From Geminicoccaceae bacterium (GTDB lineage Bacteria > Pseudomonadota > Alphaproteobacteria > Geminicoccales > Geminicoccaceae): a stretch of 64,000 nt of DNA. The stretch covers positions 3,040,451-3,104,450 of the forward strand of contig AP024683.1 of assembly GCA_025999455.1 (NCBI GenBank), written 5' to 3'. The notes below the pieces were generated by a model. The model was not told where the DNA came from and did no database searches. It saw only the letters and a list, made by a program, of their open reading frames with translations. Numbering within the stretch: the stretch's first letter is position 1; each line of letters opens with the position of its first letter. Shown here piece after piece: positions 15,973-24,838 of this stretch. The position numbers and the translations under genes are program-made.

Positions 15973-16821
15973 TCACTTCTCGGTCTCGGTGAGGCCTTTG
16001 ACGAACCAGCGCTGCATGAGGACGACGACGAGCACGGGCGGCAGCATCGCGAGCATCGCGACCGCGGCCACGAGGTGGAACTCGGGGGCGGCGTCGGTCG
16101 CCTCGACGAGGCGCTGCATCGTCATGACGATCGTCTGGTAGCGTTCCTCGGTCGTGATCAGGAGCGGCCAGAGATACTGGTTCCAACCGTAGATGAAGAG
16201 GATGACGAACAAGGCCGCGATGTTGGTCTTCGACAGAGGCAACAGGATCCACCAGAAGAACCGCAACGGGCCCGCACCGTCGACCCGTGCCGCCTCGGTG
16301 AATTCCTCGGGCACGGTCAAGAAGAACTGGCGGAAGAGGAAGGTCGCGGTCGCCGACGCGATCAAGGGCACGGTGAGGCCGAGATAGGAGTTCAAAAGCC
16401 CGAGATTGGCGACGACCTCGAAGGTGGGAAGGATCCGGACCTCGACCGGCAGCATGAGCGTCAAGAAGATCGTCCAGAAAGCGAGCATCCGGCCGGGGAA
16501 GCGGAAATAGACGATCGCGAAGGCCGAAAGCAGCGAGATCACGATCTTGCCGATCGCGATGGCGAGCGCCATGATCAGCGAATTGAGCATCATTTGCGCG
16601 ACGGGACCGGTACGCGAGCCCTGGACGCCGACACCCAGCACGGCCGTGTAGTTCTCGATCGCCCGGTCACCGAACCACATGGGAATGGGTGCGGAGAGCA
16701 CGTCCTCCATCCGCTGGGTGGAGGTGACGAGCACGATCCAGATCGGGAGTGCCACGATCACCACACCCAGGACGAGGGTGAGGTGCGCGATCGCATCGAA
16801 CAGGGGTCGGCGCTCGACCAT
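15973..16821 (-). CDS. ugpE: Glycerol-3-phosphate ABC transporter permease UgpE
   Basis: A 282-residue MalG-type permease, matching the usual 281 residues of UgpE. It shows six hydrophobic spans and the cytoplasmic EAA loop EEFTEAARVDGAGPLRFFWWILLPLSKTN. ENYTAVLG after a long first loop and the WNQYLWPLL segment are typical of UgpE. The ATG overlaps the ugpA stop by one base (TGATG). It is the last gene of the cluster; ugpC is not adjacent. Confidence 0.92.
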   Translation of the reverse strand: MVERRPLFDAIAHLTLVLGVVIVALPIWIVLVTSTQRMEDVLSAPIPMWFGDRAIENYTAVLGVGVQGSRTGPVAQMMLNSLIMALAIAIGKIVISLLSAFAIVYFRFPGRMLAFWTIFLTLMLPVEVRILPTFEVVANLGLLNSYLGLTVPLIASATATFLFRQFFLTVPEEFTEAARVDGAGPLRFFWWILLPLSKTNIAALFVILFIYGWNQYLWPLLITTEERYQTIVMTMQRLVEATDAAPEFHLVAAVAMLAMLPPVLVVVLMQRWFVKGLTETEK

Positions 16822-17705
16822 CAGGCGTATTGCACCCGGCGCTCGATGAAGCGGAACTGGACGACGGTGAGCAGGATCACGATCGCCAAGAGGATCACCG
16901 ACTGGGCGGCCGAGCCGCCGAGATCGAGGGCGATGAAGCCGTCCTTGAACACTTTGTAGACGAGGATCGTCGTGTCCTGGCCCGGCCCACCCTCGGTCAC
17001 CGCGTGGACGATCCCGAAGGTGTCGAAGAACACGTAGACGACGTTGACGACCACGAGGAAGAAGGTCGTCGGCGAAAGCAGCGGAAAGACGATCTTCCAG
17101 AATCGTTGCGCGGGCGAGGCGCCGTCGATCGCCGCCGCTTCGATCAACGAGCGCGGGATCGCCTGCAGGCCCGCGAGGAAGAACAGGAAATTGTAGGAGA
17201 TCTGTTTCCAGGTGGCGGCGATGATGACGAGCAGCATGGCTTGCCCGCCGTCGAGCTCGTGGTTCCAGACGATCCCGCCGCGGCGCAACAACCAAGCGAG
17301 GATCCCGATCGTCGGGTGGAACATGAAGAACCACAAGAGCCCGGCGATCGCCGGGGCCACGGCATAGGGCCAGATCAGCAACGTCTTGTAGACCGCGGCC
17401 CCTTTCAGCACGTGGTCCGCCATCACCGCCAAGAGGAGGGCGAGGGCGATGCCGCTCGCCGCGACCGAGACGGAAAAGACGAGCGTCACGCGCACGGCGT
17501 TGAGGTAGAGCGGGTCGGCGAACAGCCGGGCGAAGTTCTCGAGCCCCACGAACCGGGTCGAGAGGCCGAACGGGTCCTGCTGCAGGACGGACTGCCAGAG
17601 GGCCTGGCTCGCCGGCCAGATGAAGAAGACGAGGGTGATCGCGAGCTGCGGCGCGAGCAGGACGTAAGCGAGCCAACGCTCGCGGAAGGTGACGCGTTTG
17701 TGCAT
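16821..17705 (-). CDS. ugpA: Glycerol-3-phosphate ABC transporter permease UgpA
   Basis: A 294-residue MalF-type permease of standard UgpA length with six spans. The N-terminal [28 protein letters not shown] and the EAA loop [26 protein letters not shown] are the family signatures, and QDPFGLS...FVGLENF is a UgpA landmark. It lies 43 bases after ugpB and is translationally linked to ugpE. It forms the inner-membrane channel for sn-glycerol-3-phosphate or glycerophosphodiesters. Confidence 0.93.
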   Translation of the reverse strand: MHKRVTFRERWLAYVLLAPQLAITLVFFIWPASQALWQSVLQQDPFGLSTRFVGLENFARLFADPLYLNAVRVTLVFSVSVAASGIALALLLAVMADHVLKGAAVYKTLLIWPYAVAPAIAGLLWFFMFHPTIGILAWLLRRGGIVWNHELDGGQAMLLVIIAATWKQISYNFLFFLAGLQAIPRSLIEAAAIDGASPAQRFWKIVFPLLSPTTFFLVVVNVVYVFFDTFGIVHAVTEGGPGQDTTILVYKVFKDGFIALDLGGSAAQSVILLAIVILLTVVQFRFIERRVQYA

Positions 17706-17748
17706 GTCGGGTGGCGGGGCCGCGGCCGGCGCGGCCCCGCCCGAAGCT

Positions 17749-19071
17749 TCAGCTGTTGGCCTTCTCGAACTGGCGGATGAGCTCGTTGCCGCGCTTGACG
17801 GCGGAATCGAGGGCCTCTTGGGCCGCTTTCTTGCCCTGGAAGACGGCTTCGAGCTCCTCCTCGATGATGTCGCGGATCTGCACGAAGTTGCCGAACCGCA
17901 GACCCTTGGAGTTGGCCGTCGGCGGCTTGTTCGTCATCTGCAGGATCGCGGTCTCGGTGCCCGGGTTCTTCTCGTAGAAGCCCTGCTTCTTGGTGAGCTC
18001 CCAAGCCGCCGGGGTGATCGGCAGATAGCCCGTCTCCTGGTGCCACCAGGCCTGCACCTCGGGCTTGGAGAGATAGGAGAAGAACTTGGCCACGCCCTTG
18101 TATTCTTCGGGCTCGTGACCACGCAGCACCCAGAGCGAGGCCCCGCCGATGATGCTGTTCTGCGGCGCGCCCTCGATGTGCGGCCAATAGGGCAGCTTGC
18201 CCATCCCCCAGGCGAAGTCCTTGGCGTTCGCCTTCACCGCCGCGTAGGCCGCCGAAGACGCGAAGAAGATCGGGCACTGTTGATTGAAGAATTTCGGATC
18301 GGCATCACCCCGTCGGCCACCGTAGTCGAAGATCTTGCTCTTCTGCCATTCGCCGAGGGCGGCGATGTGCTCGACGAGCTTGGTCTTGTTGAAGACGAGC
18401 TCGGTCGAGAGCCCACCGAAGCCGTTCTCGAGCGTGCCGAGCGGCTGGTTGTGCCAGGCCGACCAGTTCTCGACCTGGATCCAGGACGGCCACTGGGTGG
18501 TGAAGCCGCAAGGATAGCCCGCGGCCAAGAGCTTCTTGGCCGCCGCCTCGACCTCGGGCCAAGTGGCGGGCGGCTTGTTGGGATCGAGCCCGGCTTTCTC
18601 GAACGCGTTCTTGTTGTAGTACATCACGGGCGTCGAGCTGTTGAACGGGAACGACAGCATCTCGCCCTTGCTCGTCGTGTAATACGCGACCACGGCCGGC
18701 AAGTAGCTCTTCGGGTCGAACGGCTCACCCGCCTCGGCCATCAATTGGTAGATCGGATAGACGGCGCCCTTGGCCGCCATCATCGTCGCGGTGCCGACCT
18801 CGAAGACCTGGACGATGTGCGGATGCTGCTTGGCGCGGAACGCGGCGATCGCACCCGTCATCGTCTCGGCGTAGGAACCTTTGTAGACCGCCTTGACCTC
18901 GTACGCGTTCTGGCTCGCGTTGAAGTCGGCGGCGAGCTTGGCGACCTTCTCGCCGAGCGGCCCCGAAAGGGCGAACCAGAACTGGATTTCGGTCTTGGCC
19001 GCGGCCGGCCCCGCCGCGAGGGCCATGGCGGCAACGGCCGCGCCGGCCAGCAAAACCCGTCTCGTCGACAT
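17749..19071 (-). CDS. ugpB: sn-Glycerol-3-phosphate-binding periplasmic protein UgpB
   Basis: A 440-residue extracellular solute-binding protein (family 1), close to the 438 residues of E. coli UgpB. A signal peptide ([22 protein letters not shown]) precedes [28 protein letters not shown], and the ligand-pocket segments [37 protein letters not shown] and the SLWVL...[12 protein letters not shown] region match UgpB. A GGGGAG site precedes the ATG. The promoter region 60 bases upstream carries a Pho-box-like repeat, consistent with known phosphate control of ugp. Confidence 0.94.
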   Translation of the reverse strand: MSTRRVLLAGAAVAAMALAAGPAAAKTEIQFWFALSGPLGEKVAKLAADFNASQNAYEVKAVYKGSYAETMTGAIAAFRAKQHPHIVQVFEVGTATMMAAKGAVYPIYQLMAEAGEPFDPKSYLPAVVAYYTTSKGEMLSFPFNSSTPVMYYNKNAFEKAGLDPNKPPATWPEVEAAAKKLLAAGYPCGFTTQWPSWIQVENWSAWHNQPLGTLENGFGGLSTELVFNKTKLVEHIAALGEWQKSKIFDYGGRRGDADPKFFNQQCPIFFASSAAYAAVKANAKDFAWGMGKLPYWPHIEGAPQNSIIGGASLWVLRGHEPEEYKGVAKFFSYLSKPEVQAWWHQETGYLPITPAAWELTKKQGFYEKNPGTETAILQMTNKPPTANSKGLRFGNFVQIRDIIEEELEAVFQGKKAAQEALDSAVKRGNELIRQFEKANS

Positions 19072-19130
19072 GCCGCACTCCCCGTTCCTGCCGCGCGTTC
19101 TCGCGCGCCGGCCCCGGGGACCATGGCAGC

Positions 19131-19148
19131 GTGACGGTTTCGTGACAA
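19131..19148 (-). promoter_or_regulatory. Pho box upstream of ugpB
   Basis: On the ugpB strand the sequence TTGTCAC-GAAA-CCGTCAC has two 7-base direct repeats separated by four bases, the exact geometry of the PhoB box (CTGTCAT-N4-CTGTCAY), with one or two changes per half. It ends 60 bases before the ugpB ATG. Since ugp is a classical Pho-regulon operon, sequence and context agree. Confidence 0.75.
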
Positions 19149-19237
19149 TCCGGTGCGTGTCCGGCGTCCGGCCCGGCGAACGGCCGACGCCGGGCGCCGT
19201 GATCGCCCTCACCGCTCGCGGCGGCGTGTGCCCCGGA

Positions 19238-20047
19238 TCACGCTTCGGCCGCGGGAGGAGCGCCCAGGAAGCGGAGCACGTGGCGGCGGAAGACGAGCTC
19301 GCGGGCGACCGGGAAGAAGTGCCCGCCGTCGGGCAGGATCACGGTCTCCGCGCCGGGGATCGCCCGGCCGAGCTCCTCGCTGAAATAGGCCGGTGTCACC
19401 ATGTCGTCGCGCGCCCCGAGGACGAGCGTCGGTGCGCGGATCCGGTGCAGATCGGCGCGCCGGTCGAAGGCCAGGATCGCCTTGATCCGCCGCAACAGGA
19501 TCTCGGGGTCGCGGATCCGCCGCCGCGCCTCCTCTTCGCTCACCGCGGCGATCTCGGGGTGCAGCCGGACCCAGAAGGGCGCGTTCAAGAAGAGGGCCGA
19601 GATCCGCGCGTAAGCACCCGGCCCCATCGCCTCCAGGATCTCGCGGCGGTTCTGGAACAGGAGCTTGAACCAGCCGTCGGCGGCGGTCCAGGTGGCGCAG
19701 AGGATCAGCCGGTCAATCCGTTCCGGCCGGTCGATCGCGAGGGTCTGGCCGATCGCCCCGCCGGTCGAGTGCCCCAGGAAATGCGCCCGTTCGATCCCGA
19801 GATGGTCGAGCAGGGCCACGACGTCGCCCGCCATCTGCTCGATCGAATAGTCGATCCGGGCGAGCGAGGAGCGGCCGCAGCCGCGATGGTCGTGGAGCAC
19901 GAGCGTGAAGTGCCGGCCGAGCGGTCGCAGATGCGGGGCGAAGAAGTCCGAGACCCCGGCGAGCCCCGGTACGAGGAGGAGGGGGGGCCCCTCTCCCACG
20001 ACCTCGTACCAGAGCCGATCGCCGCCCGGGAGTTCGAGATGGGGCAA
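19238..20047 (-). CDS. Alpha/beta hydrolase
   Basis: A 269-residue hydrolase. The oxyanion/HG region reads LLLVPGLAGVSDFF, the strand-4 turn is HDHRGCGRS, the nucleophile elbow is GHSTGG (Ser), a late acidic residue lies in LGARDDMVTP and the catalytic His in PDGGHFFP. The overall pattern resembles RutD or 3-oxoadipate enol-lactonase subfamilies. The start is TTG, four bases after the cupin stop, so translation is probably coupled. Third gene of a hydratase-cupin-hydrolase operon, suggesting breakdown of an acyl-CoA or cyclic intermediate; the exact substrate is not visible. Confidence 0.85.
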   Translation of the reverse strand: MPHLELPGGDRLWYEVVGEGPPLLLVPGLAGVSDFFAPHLRPLGRHFTLVLHDHRGCGRSSLARIDYSIEQMAGDVVALLDHLGIERAHFLGHSTGGAIGQTLAIDRPERIDRLILCATWTAADGWFKLLFQNRREILEAMGPGAYARISALFLNAPFWVRLHPEIAAVSEEEARRRIRDPEILLRRIKAILAFDRRADLHRIRAPTLVLGARDDMVTPAYFSEELGRAIPGAETVILPDGGHFFPVARELVFRRHVLRFLGAPPAAEA

Positions 20048-20050
20048 GGC

Positions 20051-20560
20051 TCAGGTCCCCGACGGAAGCGGCGCGAAGACCGTGCCGGCCTCGATCTCGC
20101 GGACCTCGGCCGGGCGCGGGAAAGGCTCGGGCGCCGGCTCGCCGGGTGTGCGCGGCCGGCCGATCCGGGCGAAGAAATCGTCGAGCCCGTTCGGCCCGCC
20201 CGGCAACATGACCCACATCATCGACAGCGGTCCCGGTCCCGTGTTGACGAATTTGTGCCGATGACCGGCACCCACGTAGACCGTCGTTCCCGGCACGATG
20301 CCGTGGCACTCGCCGTCGATCCAGGCCTCACCCGTGCCTTCCCAGAAGAAGAGGAGCTCGTCCTGGGCCGGGTGGACGTGCTCGCGGATGAACGAGTTCG
20401 GCGCGATCACCTGGATCCCGGTCGAAAGATGGGTGATCCGCGGGTCGCGGCGGTGCGAGACCCGGATCTCGGCATAGCCGTTGGCCGGCACCGGCTGCCA
20501 GAAGCTCTCGCCCTCGTCGGGACGGACGACGTGAACGGGCGTGGTTGCGGGCGCGCTCAT
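20051..20560 (-). CDS. Cupin-domain protein
   Basis: A 169-residue single-cupin protein. Cupin motif 1 is present as REHVHPAQDELLFFWEGTGEAWIDGE, supplying His-His and a Glu ligand, and motif 2 as AGHRHKFVNTGPGP with the last His. A metal-dependent dioxygenase, isomerase or binding role is possible. The ATG overlaps the stop of the enoyl-CoA hydratase gene (ATGA) and has GGAGGAG upstream. It is in the middle of a three-gene catabolic operon. Confidence 0.8.
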   Translation of the reverse strand: MSAPATTPVHVVRPDEGESFWQPVPANGYAEIRVSHRRDPRITHLSTGIQVIAPNSFIREHVHPAQDELLFFWEGTGEAWIDGECHGIVPGTTVYVGAGHRHKFVNTGPGPLSMMWVMLPGGPNGLDDFFARIGRPRTPGEPAPEPFPRPAEVREIEAGTVFAPLPSGT

Positions 20561-21393
20561 GGGCTCCTCCGCAAGCTCTCCCCATCCGATCCGCTCGCCG
20601 TCCGGTACCCGGTGCGGGGCCAGCGCGGCGGCCGCTTCTCGAGGAAGGCCGCCACCCCTTCGCGGATCTCGGGGCCCTCGAAGGCTCGGCCGATCAGCTC
20701 GAGGCCGCGGGCGATCCCTTCCTCCTCGGCCAGGTCGAAGGCGAGGTCGATCGCCTCCTTGCAGAGCCGGAGCGCCCCGGCGGGCTTCGCCGCGAGCCGC
20801 CGCGCGAGATCCCGGGCCTCGTCGAGGACCCGCCCGAGCGAAACGACCCGGTTGACGAGGCCCCAAGCGAGGGCGGTCGTGGCGTCGATCGGCTCGCCCG
20901 TGAACATCATCTCTTTGGCGCGGCCCTCGCCGATCCGCCGGGTGACCCGGACCGTCCCGCCCGAGCCCGGAAAGACGCCCAAGTTCACCTCGGGCAAGGC
21001 GAGCCGCGTGCCCTCCTCGACCAGGATCAGATCGCAGGCGACCGCGAGCTCGAGCCCGCCGCCCATGGCGAGGCCGCGGACGGCGGCGATCGTCGGCGCC
21101 GGGAAGTCGTCGAGCTTCGACCAGACTCGGTTCTCGCGTTCCATCTTGACCTCGACCGCCCGGCCCGGGGCGAAGAGATCGGGGAACTCTTTGACGTCCG
21201 AGCCGGCGCAGAAGGCCCGCTCGCCGGCCCCGGTGAGGATCAGGACGCGACAGGCCGGATCGGCCGCGAGCCGGTCGAGGGCCTCCTCGAGCCGGCGGGT
21301 GAGTTCGAGTGTCACGAGGTTCAAAGGTGGGTTGTCGAGCGTGAGGAGGGCCACACCCTCCGCATCGAGCTCGACACGGACGAGATCGGCCAT
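20557..21393 (-). CDS. Enoyl-CoA hydratase/isomerase family protein
   Basis: A 278-residue crotonase. The CoA-binding and oxyanion-hole stretch FCAGSDVKEF, the second oxyanion loop AAVRGLAMGGGLELAVACDLILVEEG, and LALPEVNLGVFPGSGGTVRVTRRIG are clear. The first catalytic Glu position is kept (PEV), while the second is Gly/Ser-type in LGVFPGSGG, so hydratase versus isomerase or hydrolase activity cannot be settled. First gene of the operon with the cupin and alpha/beta hydrolase; divergent from the first GGDEF-EAL gene. Confidence 0.88.
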   Translation of the reverse strand: MADLVRVELDAEGVALLTLDNPPLNLVTLELTRRLEEALDRLAADPACRVLILTGAGERAFCAGSDVKEFPDLFAPGRAVEVKMERENRVWSKLDDFPAPTIAAVRGLAMGGGLELAVACDLILVEEGTRLALPEVNLGVFPGSGGTVRVTRRIGEGRAKEMMFTGEPIDATTALAWGLVNRVVSLGRVLDEARDLARRLAAKPAGALRLCKEAIDLAFDLAEEEGIARGLELIGRAFEGPEIREGVAAFLEKRPPRWPRTGYRTASGSDGESLRRSP

Positions 21394-21586
21394 GGACGCG
21401 GCTCCGAACGGCTGCGTCCCGCGAAGCTAGCGGGCTCGGCCAGGTGCCGCGAGGGCCCCGGATGCAGCCGGGCCGCGCGTGCGGTGCGGGTCCGACCGGC
21501 CGGCGCGGGACGGGAACGCCGTTAACCGGACGGAAAGGGAGGAGGCGTAGAAGACGGGCGGAACGGTTCGGCTCGGAGGCCGGGAC

Positions 21587-23884
21587 ATGCCGCACGCCAC
21601 CTGCGAGCGCGCCTTGCGCTCGCCGCTCTGCCGCCTCGCCGAGATGCTCGCCACGCTCGCGGGCCTCGGGCGGCTGCGCGCGACGGGGGCGGCGCTCGGC
21701 GCGCGCGAGCTCGAGCGCCGGCTCACCTGCTGCTGGACGCTCGCCCTCGCCCTCGTGGCGATCGGCGTCGTCGCCGGCACCGCCGTGACCATCCGGATCG
21801 TGGTCGCGCAACGCGATCATGCGGCGCTCGTCAACGAGGCGTCGAGCCAGCGGGCCCGAAGTCAACGCCTCGCCGCCTTCCTTCCCGTCCTCGCGAGCGC
21901 GGATCCGATCGAGGCCGAGCTCGCCCGCCACGAGGTCGCCCGGATCGCCGACAAGATGGAGGCGGTGTTCCGCGATCTCGTCCTGGGCGAAGGCTCGGCC
22001 GCCTCCCGCAGCCCGGAGTTCCACACCCATATCTTCGAGGGTCCCCACGCCCTCGCCCCGCGTTTGGCGCGGTTCCTGGCCGAGCTCCGCGCCGTCTTGC
22101 GGGACCTCGAGGAGGACGTCCCCGCCGATCCCGAGTCGATCGCCGCGCTCCGGGAAGAAGCGCTCGGCCCGTTGCTCGGTCTGTTCGACGAAGCGGTGAC
22201 CCTGCTCGAAGCGCACGCTCGCGCCGGGATCGACCGCCTCGCCCTCGCGAGCCTCGCGATCGGTGCCGTGCTCCTGCTGCTGCTCCTGGCCATCGGGCTC
22301 GGGATCTTCCGGCCGATGACGCGCGGGCTCGGCGCTTTCGTGGCGGAGCTCGCCCGACTCGCCGAGCAGGATCCGTTGACCGGTGTCGCCAACCGGCGGG
22401 CGCTCGTGGCCGACCTCGAGCGGGCGATCGCCGCCGGTCGACCGCTCGCCGCCGTGGCGATCGACCTCGACCACTTCAAGGAGGCGAACGAGACGGCCGG
22501 CCACGCCGGCGGCGACGCGCTTTTGAAGGCGGCGGCAGCGCGCTTGCGCGCCGCCGTCCGCGGCGACGACCTCGTGGGTCGGATCGGCGGCGACGAGTTC
22601 GTCGTCTTCTTGCTCGACGTCCGCACCGAACCGGAGCTGCAACCGATCGTCGAGCGGATCCGGGCGGCTCTGCACGAGCCGGTGCCGCTCGACGGGCGCC
22701 TGTTGCCGCTCGGCGCCACGCTCGGCTTCGCCATCTGCCCCGACGACGCGAGCGACCCGGAGCTGCTCTTGCGGCTCGCCGACGAGGCGCTCGTTCGCGC
22801 CAAACGGGAGCGGCGCGGCAGCGTCGGCCGCGCCCGGCGGGAAGACGCGCTCGCCATCGAGGTCGCGCGCGATCTGCGCGCGGTGCTCGACCGTGCCGGC
22901 CCGGATCCGCCCCCGGAAGGGCTCGCTGCCCTGCTCCAGCCCGTCCTGGCCCTGCATGCCGACGGTGCGGGCCCGGTCCTCGGCTTCGAGGCCCTCACCC
23001 GTTGGACCCACCCGCGGCACGGGCCGATCGCGCCGAACCTGCTCTTCGGCGCCGCCGCCGACCGGGAGAGTGCCGTTCGACTCGGTCGGTTCGCCCGCCG
23101 TGCGGCGCTCGTCACCTTCGCCGCACTGCGCCCGCATCTCCCGCGCGCCGTCCGCCTCGCCGTCAACCTGGCACCGGCGGAAGTCTTCGCCGAGGGGCTC
23201 GAAGAGGACATCTTGGCCGACCTCGCAGCGGCCGGCGTGCCGCCCGACGAGCTCTGCCTCGAGATCACCGAAGAGGTCTTGCTCGACCGGGTGAGCGACC
23301 GACGGCTCGCCGGGCTCGCGGCTTTGCGCGCGCACGGTGTCGCCCTCGCCCTCGACGATTTCGGCACCGGTTCTTCCGGGCTCGCCCGGCTCCTCCGGCT
23401 GCCGATCGACCTCGTGAAGATCGACCGTTGCTTCGTCCGCGCGATCGAGACGGACCTGCGGGCGCGGGAGATCGTTCGGGCGACCGTGGCCCTCGCCGGC
23501 CATCTCGGGATGCGCGTCGTGGCGGAGGGTGTCGAGACCGAGGCGCAGGCCCGGATCCTCGCGAGCCTCGGCTGCGACGGCGCCCAAGGCTTCTTCTTCG
23601 GCCGGCCGATGGGCCTCGTCGAGCTCCGCACCTGGCTCGAGACCCGGGCTCCGACTCCGACCCCGGCCTCAGGCTCGAGCCACGGCCCGCTTGGCCGACC
23701 AGAGCACGCTCTCGACCCCGACGATCCGGTGCAGTCGTCGGGCCAGATGGGCGGCTTCGGCGGCGCTCACCTCGGCGAGTTGGAGGTCGACCACGAGCTC
23801 GTCACCGGGCACGCGCTGGCTGTGGCAGCGCTCGGGCACGAGCCCCTTGTGCGCGAAGACTTCGAGCACGCGCGGCAGGGCTGA
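21587..23884 (+). CDS. GGDEF-EAL cyclic-di-GMP signalling protein 1
   Basis: A 765-residue membrane protein: span 1 near residues 48-68, a periplasmic helical region of about 150 residues, span 2 near 220-240, then GGDEF and EAL domains. The cyclase motif is intact (GGDEF, 334-338) with an RxxD inhibitory site five residues before it (RGDD). The EAL domain keeps GFEALTRW (Glu468), NLAPAEVF, CLEITEEVLL and DDFGTGSSGL, so both activities are plausible. The last roughly 70 residues, after WLETRAP, lack domain character and are read antisense to the ACT-domain gene. TTAACC lies 60 bases before the ATG. Confidence 0.9.
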   Translation: MPHATCERALRSPLCRLAEMLATLAGLGRLRATGAALGARELERRLTCCWTLALALVAIGVVAGTAVTIRIVVAQRDHAALVNEASSQRARSQRLAAFLPVLASADPIEAELARHEVARIADKMEAVFRDLVLGEGSAASRSPEFHTHIFEGPHALAPRLARFLAELRAVLRDLEEDVPADPESIAALREEALGPLLGLFDEAVTLLEAHARAGIDRLALASLAIGAVLLLLLLAIGLGIFRPMTRGLGAFVAELARLAEQDPLTGVANRRALVADLERAIAAGRPLAAVAIDLDHFKEANETAGHAGGDALLKAAAARLRAAVRGDDLVGRIGGDEFVVFLLDVRTEPELQPIVERIRAALHEPVPLDGRLLPLGATLGFAICPDDASDPELLLRLADEALVRAKRERRGSVGRARREDALAIEVARDLRAVLDRAGPDPPPEGLAALLQPVLALHADGAGPVLGFEALTRWTHPRHGPIAPNLLFGAAADRESAVRLGRFARRAALVTFAALRPHLPRAVRLAVNLAPAEVFAEGLEEDILADLAAAGVPPDELCLEITEEVLLDRVSDRRLAGLAALRAHGVALALDDFGTGSSGLARLLRLPIDLVKIDRCFVRAIETDLRAREIVRATVALAGHLGMRVVAEGVETEAQARILASLGCDGAQGFFFGRPMGLVELRTWLETRAPTPTPASGSSHGPLGRPEHALDPDDPVQSSGQMGGFGGAHLGELEVDHELVTGHALAVAALGHEPLVREDFEHARQG

Positions 23885-23929
23885 GGGATCGGCTCGGGTG
23901 TGGACGGAAAAACAGAAGGTCTCGGACAC
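23669..23929 (-). CDS. Small ACT-domain-like regulatory protein
   Basis: An 86-residue protein with the beta-alpha-beta pattern of an ACT domain: FCFSVHTRADPSALPRVLEVFAHKGLVPERCHSQRV, then DELVVDLQLAEVS and AAHLARRLHRIVGVESVLW. It resembles the stand-alone small subunits related to acetolactate synthase regulatory subunits. The start is GTG with GAGG upstream. It overlaps the 3' end of the convergent GGDEF-EAL gene by 216 bases; the conserved pattern here and the lack of one in the other frame make this the real coding strand for the overlap. Confidence 0.72.
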   Translation of the reverse strand: MSETFCFSVHTRADPSALPRVLEVFAHKGLVPERCHSQRVPGDELVVDLQLAEVSAAEAAHLARRLHRIVGVESVLWSAKRAVARA

Positions 23930-24126
23930 GACGCACCTCGAACGAGCGGACGACGGAACGCGCGGAACGACCCGGCCTCAGCGCGAGGCCGGGACCGTAA
24001 TTCGCATGCCGATCGTCCGCGGACGGTGCGTCATGAAGCTACCCTGCGCCCCTCCACTCCGCCTGTCAAGCGCCGCCCGCCTCGCCGCTCGGCCACCGAT
24101 CGGCTAGGCTCTTTTTCGGGCTCCGC

Positions 24127-24136
24127 GGGGGGGGGG
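24127..24136. repeat. Ten-G homopolymer before the Uma2 gene
   Basis: An uninterrupted G10 tract ends eight bases before the ATG of the Uma2-family gene, occupying the ribosome-site position. It is the longest mononucleotide run noticed in the window. Slippage here could change ribosome-site spacing or promoter strength; a sequencing artefact is also possible. Confidence 0.7.
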
Positions 24137-24144
24137 GACCGGAC

Positions 24145-24711
24145 ATGGCGCTCGCCGGACGCAAGGCACCGACCGACGTCGCGTCGTTCCTCGCCTGGGA
24201 AAACCGCCAGAAGCTCCGCTACGAGCTGATCGGCGGTGTCGTCTACGCGATGGCCGGCGGGACCCGGGCGCACGATCTGATCGCCACCAACGTCGTGGGG
24301 CTCCTGCACGAACAACTCCGGGGCACGCCCTGCCAGGTCCACGGCCCGAACCTCAAGGTCCGCTCGCCGGCCGAGGCGGTCGTCTACCCCGATGCCTTCG
24401 TCCGCTGCGGGCCGATCGGCGACGAGGTGACCGTGGTCGACGACCCGGTCCTCGTGGTCGAGGTGCTCTCGAAGCGCACGCGCGACTACGACATGTACGG
24501 CAAGCACCTCGCCTACTGGGCGATCCCGAGCCTCCGCCACCTCCTCTTGATCGAGCCCGGGATCGTCGCCGTCCGGCTCGAGAGCCGCCAGCCGGACGGC
24601 AGCTGGCTGCTGCGGCTGTTCCGCGATCTCGACTCGACCGTCGAGATCGACGAGCCACGCCTCTCGCTACAAGTGCGCGGGATCTACGCGGGGACGGGGC
24701 TCGTCGTCTGA
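24145..24711 (+). CDS. Uma2 family (DUF820) PD-(D/E)XK nuclease-like protein
   Basis: A 188-residue protein with the Uma2 layout: RYELIGGVVYAMAGGTRAHDLIATNV, a YPDAFVRC strand giving the PD of the nuclease core, then DDPVLVVEVLSKRTRDYDMYGKHLAYWAIPSLRHLLLIEP, which supplies E-x-L and the downstream lysine. Members are predicted restriction-like nucleases of unknown function, common in cyanobacteria and soil bacteria and often in several copies. A second copy lies near 58.8 kb. The gene follows a G10 tract and no other ribosome site is seen. Confidence 0.85.
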   Translation: MALAGRKAPTDVASFLAWENRQKLRYELIGGVVYAMAGGTRAHDLIATNVVGLLHEQLRGTPCQVHGPNLKVRSPAEAVVYPDAFVRCGPIGDEVTVVDDPVLVVEVLSKRTRDYDMYGKHLAYWAIPSLRHLLLIEPGIVAVRLESRQPDGSWLLRLFRDLDSTVEIDEPRLSLQVRGIYAGTGLVV

Positions 24712-24746
24712 ACCTTTGTCCATCTGCCCCCTGGATGGCGAAAGGT
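24712..24746 (+). terminator. Imperfect hairpin directly after the Uma2 gene
   Basis: ACCTTT-GT-CCATC pairs with GATGG-CG-AAAGGT around a nine-base C-rich loop, an 11-of-13 bp stem starting at the base after the Uma2 stop codon. There is no T-run. It probably ends the Uma2 transcript before the ABC gene, though a processing signal is possible. Confidence 0.4.
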
Positions 24747-24838
24747 ACATGAGCTAGCGTCCATTTCCGAGGGATGCGACCCGCAAGGCCGGGTCGCCGT
24801 CAGGGGGGCGGGGCGCCGCCGGCGCGGCGCGGCGGGCG

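Noticed and set aside
20051-23587. A 1178-codon minus-strand open frame reaching from the cupin into the GGDEF-EAL gene
   Set aside because: Only the cupin part is real; the remainder is antisense to the signalling protein and low in complexity.
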